Part shown: positions 25,519 to 34,309 of the stretch, piece by piece
Layout of the letters: each line of letters starts with the position of its first letter
How positions within the stretch are numbered: the first letter of the stretch is position 1
NCBI GenBank assembly: GCA_902792815.1
Contig: CADBAY010000004.1
Location: forward strand, 1 to 64,000
DNA from: an uncultured Bacteroidia bacterium
Lineage (GTDB): Bacteria; Bacteroidota; Bacteroidia; Bacteroidales; UBA932
DNA length: 64,000 bases
Direction: 5' to 3'
Notes under the pieces: generated by a model
Database searches by the model: none
The model's input: the letters and a program-made list of their open reading frames with translations, nothing else
Told to the model about the DNA's origin: nothing
Translations under genes and position numbers: made by a program

Positions 25519-26418
25519 ATGAATCAGCGCACACTAAGTAAAGAGTATCCATTCGAGGGCAAAGGATTGCACACGGGTAAGCACTCCCGTGTGCTTTTGC
25601 GTCCTGCCCCCGCCAGTACGGGCATAGTATTCGTCCGCACCGACCTGGGAGGTGCGCAAGTGAGTGCGGTGGCTGCCAATGTTGTTTCTACCCGCCGCAG
25701 CACCATGCTGGGCTCCGGCAGCGCCAAAGTGGGCACGGTGGAGCACGTGCTTTCGGCCCTTACAGGCCTTGGCGTCGATAACGCCTACATCGATATCGAC
25801 AGCTCCGAGATGCCCATCCTGGACGGGAGCGCAGCCCCTTATGTAGCAGCGATAGCTCCCGACGGACTCTCCGAGCAGGATGCTCCGCGTGTGTGGGTAG
25901 AAGTGCCGGGCGAGATACTGGTGCGCCGCGAGAAGAGCGGCGCTTGGATCAAGATAACCCCGAGCGATGAGCCTTCGGTGGAGCTTACCATCGATTTCCC
26001 TTCCAAGGTGCTGGTCAAGCAGACTGTTCGCTGCGACGCATCTACCGATTATGCCTCCCAGATAGCCCCGTGCCGTACTTTCTGCTTCCTTCACGAGGTG
26101 CTGCCCCTGCTCTGTCTCGGGCTTGCAAAGGGCGGTGACATAGGGAACGCAATAGTGATAGTAGAGAAGCCCATGAAGCGCTGGCAGGCGCGCCTGATGT
26201 CCAAGGCCATTGGCAAATCCCTCCCCGGGAAGCTCTCCGAGGGCTTTCTTTGCGATCCTCCGCTGCGTTTCCCCGACGAGTGCGCCCGTCACAAACTCCT
26301 CGACCTGCTGGGTGACCTCCGCCTTTGCGGGGGCTTCCTGAAGGCGCGGGTGGAGGCCTACAAACCCGGTCACGCCCTCAACACCAGGGCGGCCAAAGAA
26401 CTATTCAGTAAATTCTAA
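25519..26418 (+). CDS. lpxC: UDP-3-O-acyl-N-acetylglucosamine deacetylase, not fused to FabZ
   Basis: Zinc deacetylase for the committed step of lipid A synthesis. All key residues are visible: VEHVLSALTGLGVDN (first zinc His), the RHKLLDLLGDL segment (second His and Asp) and KPGHALNT (catalytic His). The product is 299 residues and stops at the end of the LpxC domain. In most Bacteroidota LpxC is fused to the dehydratase FabZ (about 460 residues); here that part is absent and lpxA follows six bases later. ATG at 25519 is used rather than 25480 because it lies one base after the lpxD stop and starts the conserved KEYPFEGKGLHTG region. Confidence 0.95.
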   Translation: MNQRTLSKEYPFEGKGLHTGKHSRVLLRPAPASTGIVFVRTDLGGAQVSAVAANVVSTRRSTMLGSGSAKVGTVEHVLSALTGLGVDNAYIDIDSSEMPILDGSAAPYVAAIAPDGLSEQDAPRVWVEVPGEILVRREKSGAWIKITPSDEPSVELTIDFPSKVLVKQTVRCDASTDYASQIAPCRTFCFLHEVLPLLCLGLAKGGDIGNAIVIVEKPMKRWQARLMSKAIGKSLPGKLSEGFLCDPPLRFPDECARHKLLDLLGDLRLCGGFLKARVEAYKPGHALNTRAAKELFSKF

Positions 26419-26424
26419 TCTAAT

Positions 26425-27237
26425 ATGGCAATAATACATCCTTTAGCAACAGTACATCCCGGCGCCCGCCTTGCGGACGACGTTGAGGTAGGTCCTTACG
26501 CATTCATCGACGACAATGTAGAGATCGGTCCCGGCTGCAAGATACTTCCTCACGCCACCATCTTCTCTTATGTCAAAATGGGACGTGACTGCAATGTGTT
26601 CCCAGGCGCCGTGGTGGGCGCCATCCCTCAGGACCTCAAGTTCGACGGCGAGGTGACCTGGGTGGAGATAGGAGACAGGGTGAACATACGCGAGTGCGCC
26701 ACCATCAACCGTGGCACCAAGGCCAGCGGCAAGGGGGTTACCCGCATCGGAAGCGACACTCTTATAATGTCTTACGTGCACGTGGCGCACGATTGCTGCG
26801 TGGGTAACCACTGTATACTTGTGAGCTACGTGGGTATCGCCGGTGAGACCGACGTTGACGACTGGGCCATCATCGGCGGCGGCACCAAGGTGCATCAGTT
26901 TACAAAGATCGGCACACACGCCATGGTGGGAGGCGGCACTGCTGTCAACAAGGATATCCCGCCGTATTCCATCTGCGGCCGCGTGCCCATCTGCTACGCG
27001 GGCGTGAACCTGGTGGGCCTGAGGCGCAGGGGCTTTGACTCCGATGCCATCCGCACCATCAAAGATATCTACGACGTGCTTTACTATCAGGGATATAACT
27101 TTACCGACGCTATCGCCCGTGTGCGTGAGGGTTTCCCGGAGAGCGTAGAGCGCGACACCATCCTTAATTTTGTCGAGCGTTCCAAGAGGGGCATCGTGCG
27201 CGCCGGAGACGCTCACGAAAAGGGCGGAATAGAGTAG
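26425..27237 (+). CDS. lpxA: UDP-N-acetylglucosamine acyltransferase
   Basis: First acylation of lipid A synthesis. 270 residues built from hexapeptide repeats (IHPLATVHPGARLADDVEVG onward) with the catalytic His in SYVHVAHDCCVGN and the typical GIAGETDVDDWAIIGGGTKVHQF block. The C-terminal helical domain begins with NLVGLRRRGFDSDAIRTI. Its TAG stop overlaps the GTG start of the next gene. Confidence 0.97.
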   Translation: MAIIHPLATVHPGARLADDVEVGPYAFIDDNVEIGPGCKILPHATIFSYVKMGRDCNVFPGAVVGAIPQDLKFDGEVTWVEIGDRVNIRECATINRGTKASGKGVTRIGSDTLIMSYVHVAHDCCVGNHCILVSYVGIAGETDVDDWAIIGGGTKVHQFTKIGTHAMVGGGTAVNKDIPPYSICGRVPICYAGVNLVGLRRRGFDSDAIRTIKDIYDVLYYQGYNFTDAIARVREGFPESVERDTILNFVERSKRGIVRAGDAHEKGGIE

Positions 27238-27833
27238 TGGTAGTCTCCACTGCCTGGTTCCCTCCTGTCGGGTTCTTCGCTTTGCTGGCGGGGAACCCGA
27301 AGGTGTATATAGAGGCCTGCGAGAGCTATCGCAAGCAGACCTGGCGCAACCGCTGCCGCATACTCACCGAGAGCGGACCTATGGATCTGCGCGTGCCCGT
27401 GTTGCACGACGGCGAGCGCCTTATTACCCGCGTCCGCATCGACTGGAGCACCCCCTGGCTGCGGCAGAACTGCTATGCCATCGACAGCGCCTACTACAAT
27501 TCGCCTTTCTTTGAGTATTACCGGGATGAGCTTTGGGGCATACTGGAGCGCAGACGTGAGTTCCTGTGGGACATGAACCTCGACATTATCGACTTTTTCT
27601 GCCGCAAGATAGGTATAGCGCCTCAATTGATTCCCACAACCGATTTTGTTCCCTGCCTCCCCGATGACTGGCGTGAGGCCCTCAGCCCAAAACGCCCATC
27701 ACCTCTGACGGTGCGCCCTTACTGGCAGGTCTTCCGTGACCGCTATGGCTTTACCGACGGCCTCTCGGTAATGGATCTTTTGTTTAACGAAGGTCCGGAG
27801 AGCCTGGGGTATATTCAGAATGTGAAGATATGA
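27237..27833 (+). CDS. WbqC-like family protein
   Basis: 198-residue protein of the WbqC-like family, often found near envelope polysaccharide or lipid genes in Bacteroidota; biochemical role unknown. The N-terminus WFPPVGFFALLAGNPKVYIE and the YRKQTWRNRCRIL segment are the family signature, followed by SYYNSPFFEYYRDE-like text. It starts with GTG one base into the lpxA stop codon and is the last GC-rich gene before the AT-rich block. Confidence 0.8.
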   Translation: MVVSTAWFPPVGFFALLAGNPKVYIEACESYRKQTWRNRCRILTESGPMDLRVPVLHDGERLITRVRIDWSTPWLRQNCYAIDSAYYNSPFFEYYRDELWGILERRREFLWDMNLDIIDFFCRKIGIAPQLIPTTDFVPCLPDDWREALSPKRPSPLTVRPYWQVFRDRYGFTDGLSVMDLLFNEGPESLGYIQNVKI

Positions 27834-29485
27834 TGCAAAGAATTATAAGATTTCTCTTTTTGTGCGCCTGTTGCGTGCAAGCGGTCTCCTGCCAAGGCTT
27901 GAGAACCCATAAGTTGCTTCGCGACATAGAGTCTTACATCGATAACTGTCCCGACAGTGCCCTTGCTGCCTTGAGGGGAATAGATACGCTCAGTCTTTGT
28001 ACTGCCCGTCTTCGTGCCGAATATTCTTTGCTCTCGGCCATTGCTTTCGACAAGAATTATATCGATACCACAGATACTAAGATTATCGAACCTGCGGTAG
28101 AGTATTTTTCGAGGGTAGGAGAGAAGGATCATTTGATGAAGGCTTATTATTACCGGGGCCTTATGTGTGATTATTCGAATGACCGTGATAATGCTATAAA
28201 AGATTATACTCTGTCCTGGGATCTGGCCCAAACGTCTAATGAAAATTATAAATTTAAGGGGCAGATATGTTCTGCTTTGTCTCGCGTGTATTCTTATAAC
28301 CATAATTCAAATCAAGAGTTATTGTTTGCATTAAAAGCCGAAGAATGCTTCAAAAAGGCGGGGGATGATTATAACGTTTGGATTATGCAGAGCATTATTC
28401 CATTTTGTTACGGCAATACTAACAAGTGGGATATTTCAGATAGCCTGTATAATGCTTTTCTGGGCCAGGATATTAGGGATACTGCCGTTTATGCTAATGC
28501 AATGATGAATGCTGTAAAGGCAAAAGTTCGTAAAACAGAACCTGAACCCGCATTAGCGTGCGAGCTATTTGAAAAAGCATTAAGTATGGGAGCGAAGCCT
28601 TCAGCAGGAAATCTTTCTGTATATGCATATGCATTGGAACAGAACGGAAATAAACAAGCTGTTAACTCTTTACTCCCAATACTAAATCATCTGAAGAAGA
28701 CCCCGAAAAATTTTGGAGTGGTAAATCTCTGGGAGTATAGAATATTCAAGAATCGTAAAGAGTATGAGGCAGCTTTGTCTTCGTTTGAGAATAGTGTTGC
28801 AGCACAGGACTCCATGCTTATTATTATTCTTGGACAGTCGTTGGAAAAGGCCCAAAAAGACTATTATGCCGAAAAAGCATCCAGGCTTATTACCGAGACA
28901 AAACTGCGGAACACTATATATGCCATTGTTTTGATAATTGTTATAACGCTACTTGTTATTGTGGCTTGTCAAGCGGTTCGGAGGCGTAAGGAATGGATTA
29001 AAGTAGTGGGCGAGGCAGAGTGCCTGAGGAATGATTTAGCTCTTCTGGAAGAAGATAACGCTAGATCTGATAGTAACTTGTCAAAACTTAGGAAGGAATA
29101 CGTCATTTTATTCAAAGAGCAGTTCTCAATAGTGGATGAATTGTGTTCTGTATATTGGTCACCCGCGCAAAGAAACAAACACGAAAGGACTTTGCGGGTT
29201 GCTATCAATGCTGTCAAGTCAATCTCTGAGAAAGATAATCTGGAATCGACAATCAACTCTCACTTCGACGGTGTGATAACTAAATTACGTAGTGACCTGC
29301 CGAATCTGAGCGAGAATACATACCGTATGATTTGCTTCTTTATCATTGGCTTCAGCGGTAAGACCATAGCTATATTGATGAATGTTGGCGTAGGCACCGT
29401 GTACACCACCAAGAACCGTATCAAGGGAAAGATTCAGGGGCTTGATTCACAATACAAGAAGCTCTACTTGGAGTTACTTTCTTAG
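27830..29485 (+). CDS. TPR membrane protein with C-terminal LuxR-like HTH
   Basis: 551-residue regulator of a Bacteroidota type: signal peptide or lipobox at the start (AVSC), helical TPR-like repeats (about 30-340), one membrane helix (about 363-385, IYAIVLIIVITLLVIVAC), a coiled coil, and a C-terminal helix-turn-helix (about 490-545: LSENTYRMICFFIIG, SGKTIAILMNVGVGTVYTTK, NRIKGKI). It would sense outside the membrane and act on DNA inside. It starts in the WbqC stop codon (ATGATG at 27830) yet has much lower GC than its upstream neighbours, so it marks the edge of an acquired block. Likely controls the secreted proteins downstream. Confidence 0.75.
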   Translation: MMQRIIRFLFLCACCVQAVSCQGLRTHKLLRDIESYIDNCPDSALAALRGIDTLSLCTARLRAEYSLLSAIAFDKNYIDTTDTKIIEPAVEYFSRVGEKDHLMKAYYYRGLMCDYSNDRDNAIKDYTLSWDLAQTSNENYKFKGQICSALSRVYSYNHNSNQELLFALKAEECFKKAGDDYNVWIMQSIIPFCYGNTNKWDISDSLYNAFLGQDIRDTAVYANAMMNAVKAKVRKTEPEPALACELFEKALSMGAKPSAGNLSVYAYALEQNGNKQAVNSLLPILNHLKKTPKNFGVVNLWEYRIFKNRKEYEAALSSFENSVAAQDSMLIIILGQSLEKAQKDYYAEKASRLITETKLRNTIYAIVLIIVITLLVIVACQAVRRRKEWIKVVGEAECLRNDLALLEEDNARSDSNLSKLRKEYVILFKEQFSIVDELCSVYWSPAQRNKHERTLRVAINAVKSISEKDNLESTINSHFDGVITKLRSDLPNLSENTYRMICFFIIGFSGKTIAILMNVGVGTVYTTKNRIKGKIQGLDSQYKKLYLELLS

Positions 29486-29509
29486 CTTTTCAAGGCAATT
29501 AATACAAAT

Positions 29510-29544
29510 TGCCGGAACTTGCTCATTTAAAGCGAGTTCCGGCA
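29510..29544 (+). terminator. Hairpin after the TPR/HTH regulator
   Basis: 14-bp stem TGCCGGAACTTGCT (29510-29523) with AGCGAGTTCCGGCA (29531-29544), one G-U pair, 25 bases after the stop codon. There is no clear T run, so it may terminate weakly or protect the 3' end. Confidence 0.55.
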
Positions 29545-29681
29545 GGCGTGTTAAGATATTGGCTTTGATGTGTTTTGTATAGTCTTTATAATCAGCGAGT
29601 TATGTATAATAAGTATTAAGGCGGTATTTTATTGTTATTTGAATAATGGGGTTTATATTCGGCTCATAAAACTCAAAGGTT

Positions 29682-30066
29682 ATGAAAAAAATACTGTTTC
29701 TCTTATTATTTACTATTAGCTTCTAGCTTCTGCCAGTCAATATGTGCGCAGCAAATAATAAATGTGCCCATTTTTGATGGTGGTGAGCAAACTCCCACTC
29801 CTCACCCTCGATCAACGACTATCGTTCCCATCCAATGCTTCTTCAATCCTGTAATATGTGAAGTATGCCTGATATTCCAAACAGATTTGGGAATGGTTGA
29901 TATTGTCATCACAAATATAACTAATATGACGGACACTACCTATTATGAGGATTCTTGTGAGGGGACCCTTTATTTACCTGTTGATGAAGGACAAACAATA
30001 GTCAGTATTACAACCACGTCAGGGCAGACTTATTATGGTATCTTCTATGCTTATTATTCAGAATGA
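29682..30066 (+). pseudogene. DUF3244-like small secreted protein, frameshifted in its signal peptide
   Basis: An ATG at 29682 opens a signal peptide (MKKILFLLLFTISF) that ends at a TAG at 29724. In another frame the sequence continues as LASSFCQSICAQQIINVPIF and runs to a stop at 30066 with a DUF3244-like beta-sandwich pattern (VDIVITNITNMTDTTYYE, ITTTSGQTYYGIFYAYYSE). A one-base change near 29716-29724 would restore a normal secreted protein of about 127 residues. Either the gene is broken or the assembly has an error. DUF3244 proteins commonly sit beside secreted proteases and TPR-HTH regulators in Bacteroidales. Confidence 0.6.
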
Positions 30067-30086
30067 AAATCTATTTTTGATTAATT

Positions 30087-31742
30087 ATGAAATCATTCAA
30101 TTTCTTTTATTTGTTGTTGCTGCCTTTAGCTTTATTCACAGCTTGTAACAAGCAGGATTTATCAATTGAATGTAACTCTCCCTCAACTGATATGATCCTG
30201 ACCCGATCCAATTGTTTAGAATACAACGCGGCGGTTTATCAGAAATCAACAAATTCTTGGCTGGTTAAGCGAGAAGATCCTTATTGCTTGAATTTTCAAA
30301 AAAAGGTCATTGGGAACAATATAAAACTGAAAAGTCTTATTAGCTCTTCATCGGGATTAGAACTCCTACCAACTCACTATGCTATAAGATTATATCCCAA
30401 AGATGAGAGGGAATATGAGACAATTATAAAGATAAAGGATATTGATGTCGCTTATTTCCCATTTGACTATGTTCCAGTACAGGTTGATGCTTCTGTTAGA
30501 GAAGATTCACTCTATTTAGAGGAGGACACTAAGTATACAATTGAAAAGGATATATATGACATTGATGGCAACTTTGAAAGAATAGATACAGAAGTTATGC
30601 CGGTGCTGTATGCAGTGTGGCCTGTAGCTAAGCCATTTCCCGACAATATCGATTTCAAAGTGGATTATGAAGTGCTGATACCACAAAAGGCAAGTAACTA
30701 TTCTGTAAACAAGGACTTTTTTGATCTATTGGAGAGAGTCTCTGTCTTTCAGGCGACAGGTATAAGTATGCCAATAAACGCAAATGGGCCAAGAAATGTC
30801 TATTATATTACTGATTATGATGAACAACTTGATGAAAATGTGCCACTTGCTCACTTGAAGGTTCGATTTCAGATAGGCTCTTCAATTATCGATAGGATAA
30901 CGAATAGTAATGGTTCGTTTTCTTACAACTATACAAATGGGACAACCGTCCAGGCAATACTACAAAATGACAAATGGAATATAACAAATACTTCATCAAC
31001 TAACCCCATAACCATCAATATCACGTCTCTATTCACGTCAGGCTCTAATAATATTGAAATAGATAATGACATATGTCCGGTGCTTCGTGCTTTGGATTAT
31101 TACTACTATGGAAATCACGAAGTTGTCATAACAAATAACTCATCTTTAATAAGAGTGAAAATTCTCTCCAGCTCACAATATAGTGGTAAATCAGGTGAAT
31201 TTCACCCTGGTCTGCTCGGACCTAGCGCAATTGATATATACCCGGGTATATTTTCAGATATGGAGTTATTTGCTATTGTATGCCATGAGATGGGGCACTT
31301 TAACCATTATTTGAGAAGAGGGAATTTCCTTAATTATACATCTGTCCATCGGCTATTTAAAGAGTCATACGCTTCTTATAGTGGTTGGTATTTAGGACAT
31401 AAATATTTTAGAATATACAATACAACGACATCTGATTGGTGGGTGGATTATTATATTGGATATTCGTGGCAAAATTGGAGGAAAACGGATACAGGTGATA
31501 GTTCTCATTACTCACCTTTATTTGTTGATTTAATTGACGATTTTGACCAATGCTATAACAATCCTTTGCTTAATTATGACCCTATCTCTGGCGCTAATCA
31601 TCAAATAATATTTGCTATGATTGCGCCGAAGAATTGGAGTGATATAAAGGCAAAACTTGCTGAATATATAGGATCTGTAATAACACAAACTGAATATACC
31701 TCATTTATTGTCCCATATGATTATTATTTTGCTAATAACTAG
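30087..31742 (+). CDS. Putative HExxH zinc metallopeptidase lipoprotein
   Basis: 551-residue lipoprotein (LFTAC lipobox, Cys20) without a family I recognise. The N-terminal 330 residues are beta-rich, with an Asn/Ser/Thr-rich stretch about residues 300-330. A zinc-peptidase motif HEMGH lies at residues 400-404 in ELFAIVCHEMGHFNHYLRR, and Glu426 in FKESYASYSGW, 22 residues on, is well placed as third ligand (gluzincin pattern). The tail is rich in Trp and Tyr. AT-rich, like its neighbours. Probably a surface protease controlled by the upstream TPR/HTH protein; activity is inferred only from the motif. Confidence 0.6.
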   Translation: MKSFNFFYLLLLPLALFTACNKQDLSIECNSPSTDMILTRSNCLEYNAAVYQKSTNSWLVKREDPYCLNFQKKVIGNNIKLKSLISSSSGLELLPTHYAIRLYPKDEREYETIIKIKDIDVAYFPFDYVPVQVDASVREDSLYLEEDTKYTIEKDIYDIDGNFERIDTEVMPVLYAVWPVAKPFPDNIDFKVDYEVLIPQKASNYSVNKDFFDLLERVSVFQATGISMPINANGPRNVYYITDYDEQLDENVPLAHLKVRFQIGSSIIDRITNSNGSFSYNYTNGTTVQAILQNDKWNITNTSSTNPITINITSLFTSGSNNIEIDNDICPVLRALDYYYYGNHEVVITNNSSLIRVKILSSSQYSGKSGEFHPGLLGPSAIDIYPGIFSDMELFAIVCHEMGHFNHYLRRGNFLNYTSVHRLFKESYASYSGWYLGHKYFRIYNTTTSDWWVDYYIGYSWQNWRKTDTGDSSHYSPLFVDLIDDFDQCYNNPLLNYDPISGANHQIIFAMIAPKNWSDIKAKLAEYIGSVITQTEYTSFIVPYDYYFANN

Positions 31743-31793
31743 AAGCACAATGCAACATAAAAGCTTCTGCACGCATCTAAAATAAACAATGGT

Positions 31794-32318
31794 ATGAATA
31801 GTATGAATAAAATAATTATGTGGGTATTGTTACTCAGTTCTTGTATAGCTGTCGCTTCCTGTGATATTGAGGATTATCGTATGGAAAAATACTCCAAGGA
31901 GTCTTTGGCCAATTCGGTGTGGACTGGAGGTTTGTCCCAGTCTTGCGAGTGCACGATAGATGGAGTAAATGCAAATAAATCCTTTATAGACATTTCCAAG
32001 GGCGCTGACGGTAATCATGTTATCATTTCTATTGCAGTTTCGCGTGACATTGGTGATTGGACCATTACTGCTGATGGCATTAAGTTATCCGGGACCGTTT
32101 ATGATGTGTCTTTCGACCAGAATGCAAAAGTTGCATTTACAAATCTTGGCAAAACCGGTGAGGATTATGAAGTTGATGCCAAGGTCGTCGGCCATTTGAA
32201 AAATCATACTTATACCAAGTCTACCTATACGCCCATAATCGTTGGTGACATTACTTACGACTGGACAAAGGACGGTCGAGCGCATTCAATCCGGATTAAA
32301 ATGACCGATCCGCGATAA
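31794..32318 (+). CDS. Small lipoprotein of unknown function
   Basis: 174 residues with lipobox AVASC (Cys about 23). The mature part alternates short beta strands (NHVIISIAVSRDIGDWTITA, KLSGTVYDVSFDQNAKVAF), suggesting a small beta-barrel or calycin-like fold. No family is recognised. It follows the HExxH lipoprotein by about 50 bases, so a role as partner or inhibitor of that protease is possible but unproven. The ATG at 31803 (Met4) is an alternative start. Last gene of the AT-rich block. Confidence 0.55.
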   Translation: MNSMNKIIMWVLLLSSCIAVASCDIEDYRMEKYSKESLANSVWTGGLSQSCECTIDGVNANKSFIDISKGADGNHVIISIAVSRDIGDWTITADGIKLSGTVYDVSFDQNAKVAFTNLGKTGEDYEVDAKVVGHLKNHTYTKSTYTPIIVGDITYDWTKDGRAHSIRIKMTDPR

Positions 32319-32343
32319 TCTTATGTGAGCGCAGAGCGGTGAT

Positions 32344-33111
32344 TTATCTCAATTGTGATATTAATGGGTAGTCTGCACGGCTGAGCCGCAGCCAGTTGCG
32401 CAGTCCGTTGAGCGAATTGAGCAGGTAGAAGGAGTATTTGATGATGTAGATGAGGGCGTAGGATGAGCCGGGGTCGCCCTTGAGTGTTACGGCCCACATG
32501 GTTATCGAAAAAACGTTCACTCCTATCCAGAATATCCATTGCTCCATATAGGCGGTACTCATGAGCAGCTGCCCGATGATGTTGCATATCAGTGGCAGTA
32601 CGTCCAGCACCACGGCGGTCTTGATGAATGTGTCAGCAGCCGATTTGTCGAAACGGGCGATAATGAAGTAGGCCACTACCGATCCGGCGAGGAACAGCAG
32701 GGCGGCGAGCCATCGCTGCTTGCCGTTAAGCCTTCGGGCCTTTACGCTCCCCTCGGCGGTGTTGCCTCGGTGGCGCCATTGGAAGAATCCTACGAACTGC
32801 ATTGGTACGAAGTATAAGAAATGCAGTACGGCATTGCCCAGGCCGGAGCTTCCGTTCTTCCAGTTAATCAGGCACATGGCCCCGTAGATACTCACGTCTA
32901 TTAGTCCGAAGAGGAATGTGATTATCTTTCCGCTGGCCGATGCCACCGTGGCGGCTACTCCCATCAGCGAGCCGAAGGCGGCAAATATCAGCAGCCATCT
33001 TGCCTCTGTATCGGCGGGGACGAACTTAAGCGCCGTGGCCAGGATTGTCACCACGGTCATACCCACCATGATGAAAACGGAGAAATACTTGTTGAAGGTC
33101 TTGTTATCCAC
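32344..33111 (-). CDS. pnuC: PnuC-type nicotinamide riboside/mononucleotide transporter
   Basis: Inner-membrane facilitator of NAD precursor uptake, about 255 residues with seven hydrophobic helices. PnuC traits: ASASGKIITFLFGLIDVSIY, NWKNGSSGLGNAVLHFLYFV with MQFVGFFQW, and the C-terminal SSYALIYIIKYSFYLLNSL. The frame is open to 33234, but the upstream part is the translated 51-nt repeat, not protein. A GTG at 33111 directly follows a -7 element (33123-33116), implying a leaderless or near-leaderless message; an ATG at 33069 is the alternative. Confidence 0.85.
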   Translation of the reverse strand: MDNKTFNKYFSVFIMVGMTVVTILATALKFVPADTEARWLLIFAAFGSLMGVAATVASASGKIITFLFGLIDVSIYGAMCLINWKNGSSGLGNAVLHFLYFVPMQFVGFFQWRHRGNTAEGSVKARRLNGKQRWLAALLFLAGSVVAYFIIARFDKSAADTFIKTAVVLDVLPLICNIIGQLLMSTAYMEQWIFWIGVNVFSITMWAVTLKGDPGSSYALIYIIKYSFYLLNSLNGLRNWLRLSRADYPLISQLR

Positions 33112-33115
33112 CTTG

Positions 33116-33123
33116 CAAAGATA
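33116..33123 (-). promoter_or_regulatory. -7 element (TATCTTTG) of pnuC
   Basis: Exact TAnnTTTG match on the minus strand, 5 bases from the proposed GTG start and 16 bases from the first 51-nt repeat unit. Confidence 0.5.
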
Positions 33124-33138
33124 ATGTTTTTTCCGAAG

Positions 33139-33224
33139 TCCCGTGTGCAAAACGGCCCTTTCTGCCCCCGGGACCGGCCTGCAGCGGCCTCCCGTGTGCA
33201 AAACGGCCCTTCCTGCCCCCGGGG
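33139..33224. repeat. 51-nt-period repeat array, upstream part (2 units)
   Basis: Two copies of a 35-nt core (33139-33173 and 33190-33224) with period exactly 51. The core begins TCCCGTGTGCAAAACGG, continues through CTTTCTGCCCCCGGG, and can fold by CCGT/ACGG and by outer TCCCG/CGGGA pairing. Same orientation and period as five copies downstream of the transposase-like gene. Confidence 0.85.
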
Positions 33225-33280
33225 ATTCTTGCAACTCTGAGGAATAATCGCCATATTTGCTTCAACTAAATAAATGAATT

Positions 33281-34210
33281 ATGAAAAACTTATCTTTTTA
33301 CGATCAAGAGGCGTATTGTCAAAATTTGTTTGACCGGAAAGGCCCATTCTGGCACATAGCCACGCCAGGTGATTCCACATCCATCTTGTTTACTAATCCG
33401 GACGATTACCGATTTGGAATGTCCCTTTTTGCTGTCTGCGCGTGGGAATGCAACCTTAAGGTTTATGCCTTCCAGATAATGAGCAATCATCTTCATAATA
33501 TTGCCGGAGCAAGTGAGGAGCAATGCTGTTACGATTTCTTGGAGTCATATTCGCACCGTCTGATGAGATATGCCTCAAATAAAGGATATGAACTTGACTT
33601 GTCGACTTTTGTTGCCTCGCCCATAGAAATAGACTCGCTACAGTCGTTGCGCAATAATATCGTTTATACTCACCGAAACGCTTATGTAATAGATGCCTCA
33701 CAGACTCCTTTTTCTTGTCCGTGGGGGAGTGGCCCGTTGTATTTCGGATGCGATATTAACGAATTCGCCTCGCGTAAGTTTAACGATTTGCCATACAGGG
33801 AGAAGCGTATGATTCTCAACGGGCGGGTGAAAGATCTTCCGGACACTTTTGTGGTCAGGAATTCATGTATCGCTCCGGAAAGCATATGCGACTGGCGCAC
33901 GGGGCGGAGCTTTTTCCGGGACGCTCATCAGTATTTCAATTTGCTCGGAAGAAACTTTGAGGCATATGCTGAGTTCGCGTCGCTATTAAAGGATAAGTCG
34001 TTCATGACAGATGCTGAGATGTATTCGGCGGCGTGTGTTGTGGCTAAGCAGCAGTATAATATCTCCGTTCCATCGTTGCTTCCATCTGAGGCGAAGTTGG
34101 AGATGGCGAGGAAACTTCATTTCGATTATCGGGCGGGTAACAATCAGATTCGCCGTATTCTTAAGATTGATATCGATACGGTCAACGCCATGTTCCCCTC
34201 GGCCCGATAA
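33281..34210 (+). CDS. RAYT-like Y1 (IS200/HUH) transposase
   Basis: 309-residue member of the IS200-like HUH transposase group, most like the REP-associated tyrosine transposases. The metal-binding HUH motif is H70-L-H72 in QIMSNHLHNIAG and the nucleophile is Tyr129 in NNIVYTHRNAYV. A C-terminal helical region (about 255-305, with NNQIRRILKIDIDTVNAMFP) looks like a helix-turn-helix. RAYTs act on REP hairpins, and this gene is bracketed by seven copies of a GC-rich 51-nt-period repeat, which are its likely substrate. The gene itself is AT-richer than those repeats. Start ATG at 33281. Confidence 0.75.
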   Translation: MKNLSFYDQEAYCQNLFDRKGPFWHIATPGDSTSILFTNPDDYRFGMSLFAVCAWECNLKVYAFQIMSNHLHNIAGASEEQCCYDFLESYSHRLMRYASNKGYELDLSTFVASPIEIDSLQSLRNNIVYTHRNAYVIDASQTPFSCPWGSGPLYFGCDINEFASRKFNDLPYREKRMILNGRVKDLPDTFVVRNSCIAPESICDWRTGRSFFRDAHQYFNLLGRNFEAYAEFASLLKDKSFMTDAEMYSAACVVAKQQYNISVPSLLPSEAKLEMARKLHFDYRAGNNQIRRILKIDIDTVNAMFPSAR

Positions 34211-34223
34211 TCTTTGTCTCCCA

Positions 34224-34309
34224 TCTCGTGTGTAATTCGGCCGTCTCTGCCCCCGGGACCAGACCGTCGCGGCTCCCCGTGTGCAAATCGGGCCTTCCTG
34301 CCCCCGGGA
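34224..34309. repeat. 51-nt-period repeat array, proximal downstream part (2 units)
   Basis: Cores at 34224-34258 (diverged: TCTCGTGTGTAATTCGG) and 34275-34309, period 51, starting 13 bases after the transposase-like stop codon. Confidence 0.8.

Noticed and set aside
29764-30066. Independent 100-residue gene starting with GTG at 29764
   Set aside because: The upstream sequence shows a disrupted signal peptide in a neighbouring frame, so a frameshifted secreted protein explains it better.
32344-33234. Extended PnuC with a repeat-encoded N-terminus
   Set aside because: The first 40 codons are the 51-nt repeat read through; a promoter and GTG start lie downstream.
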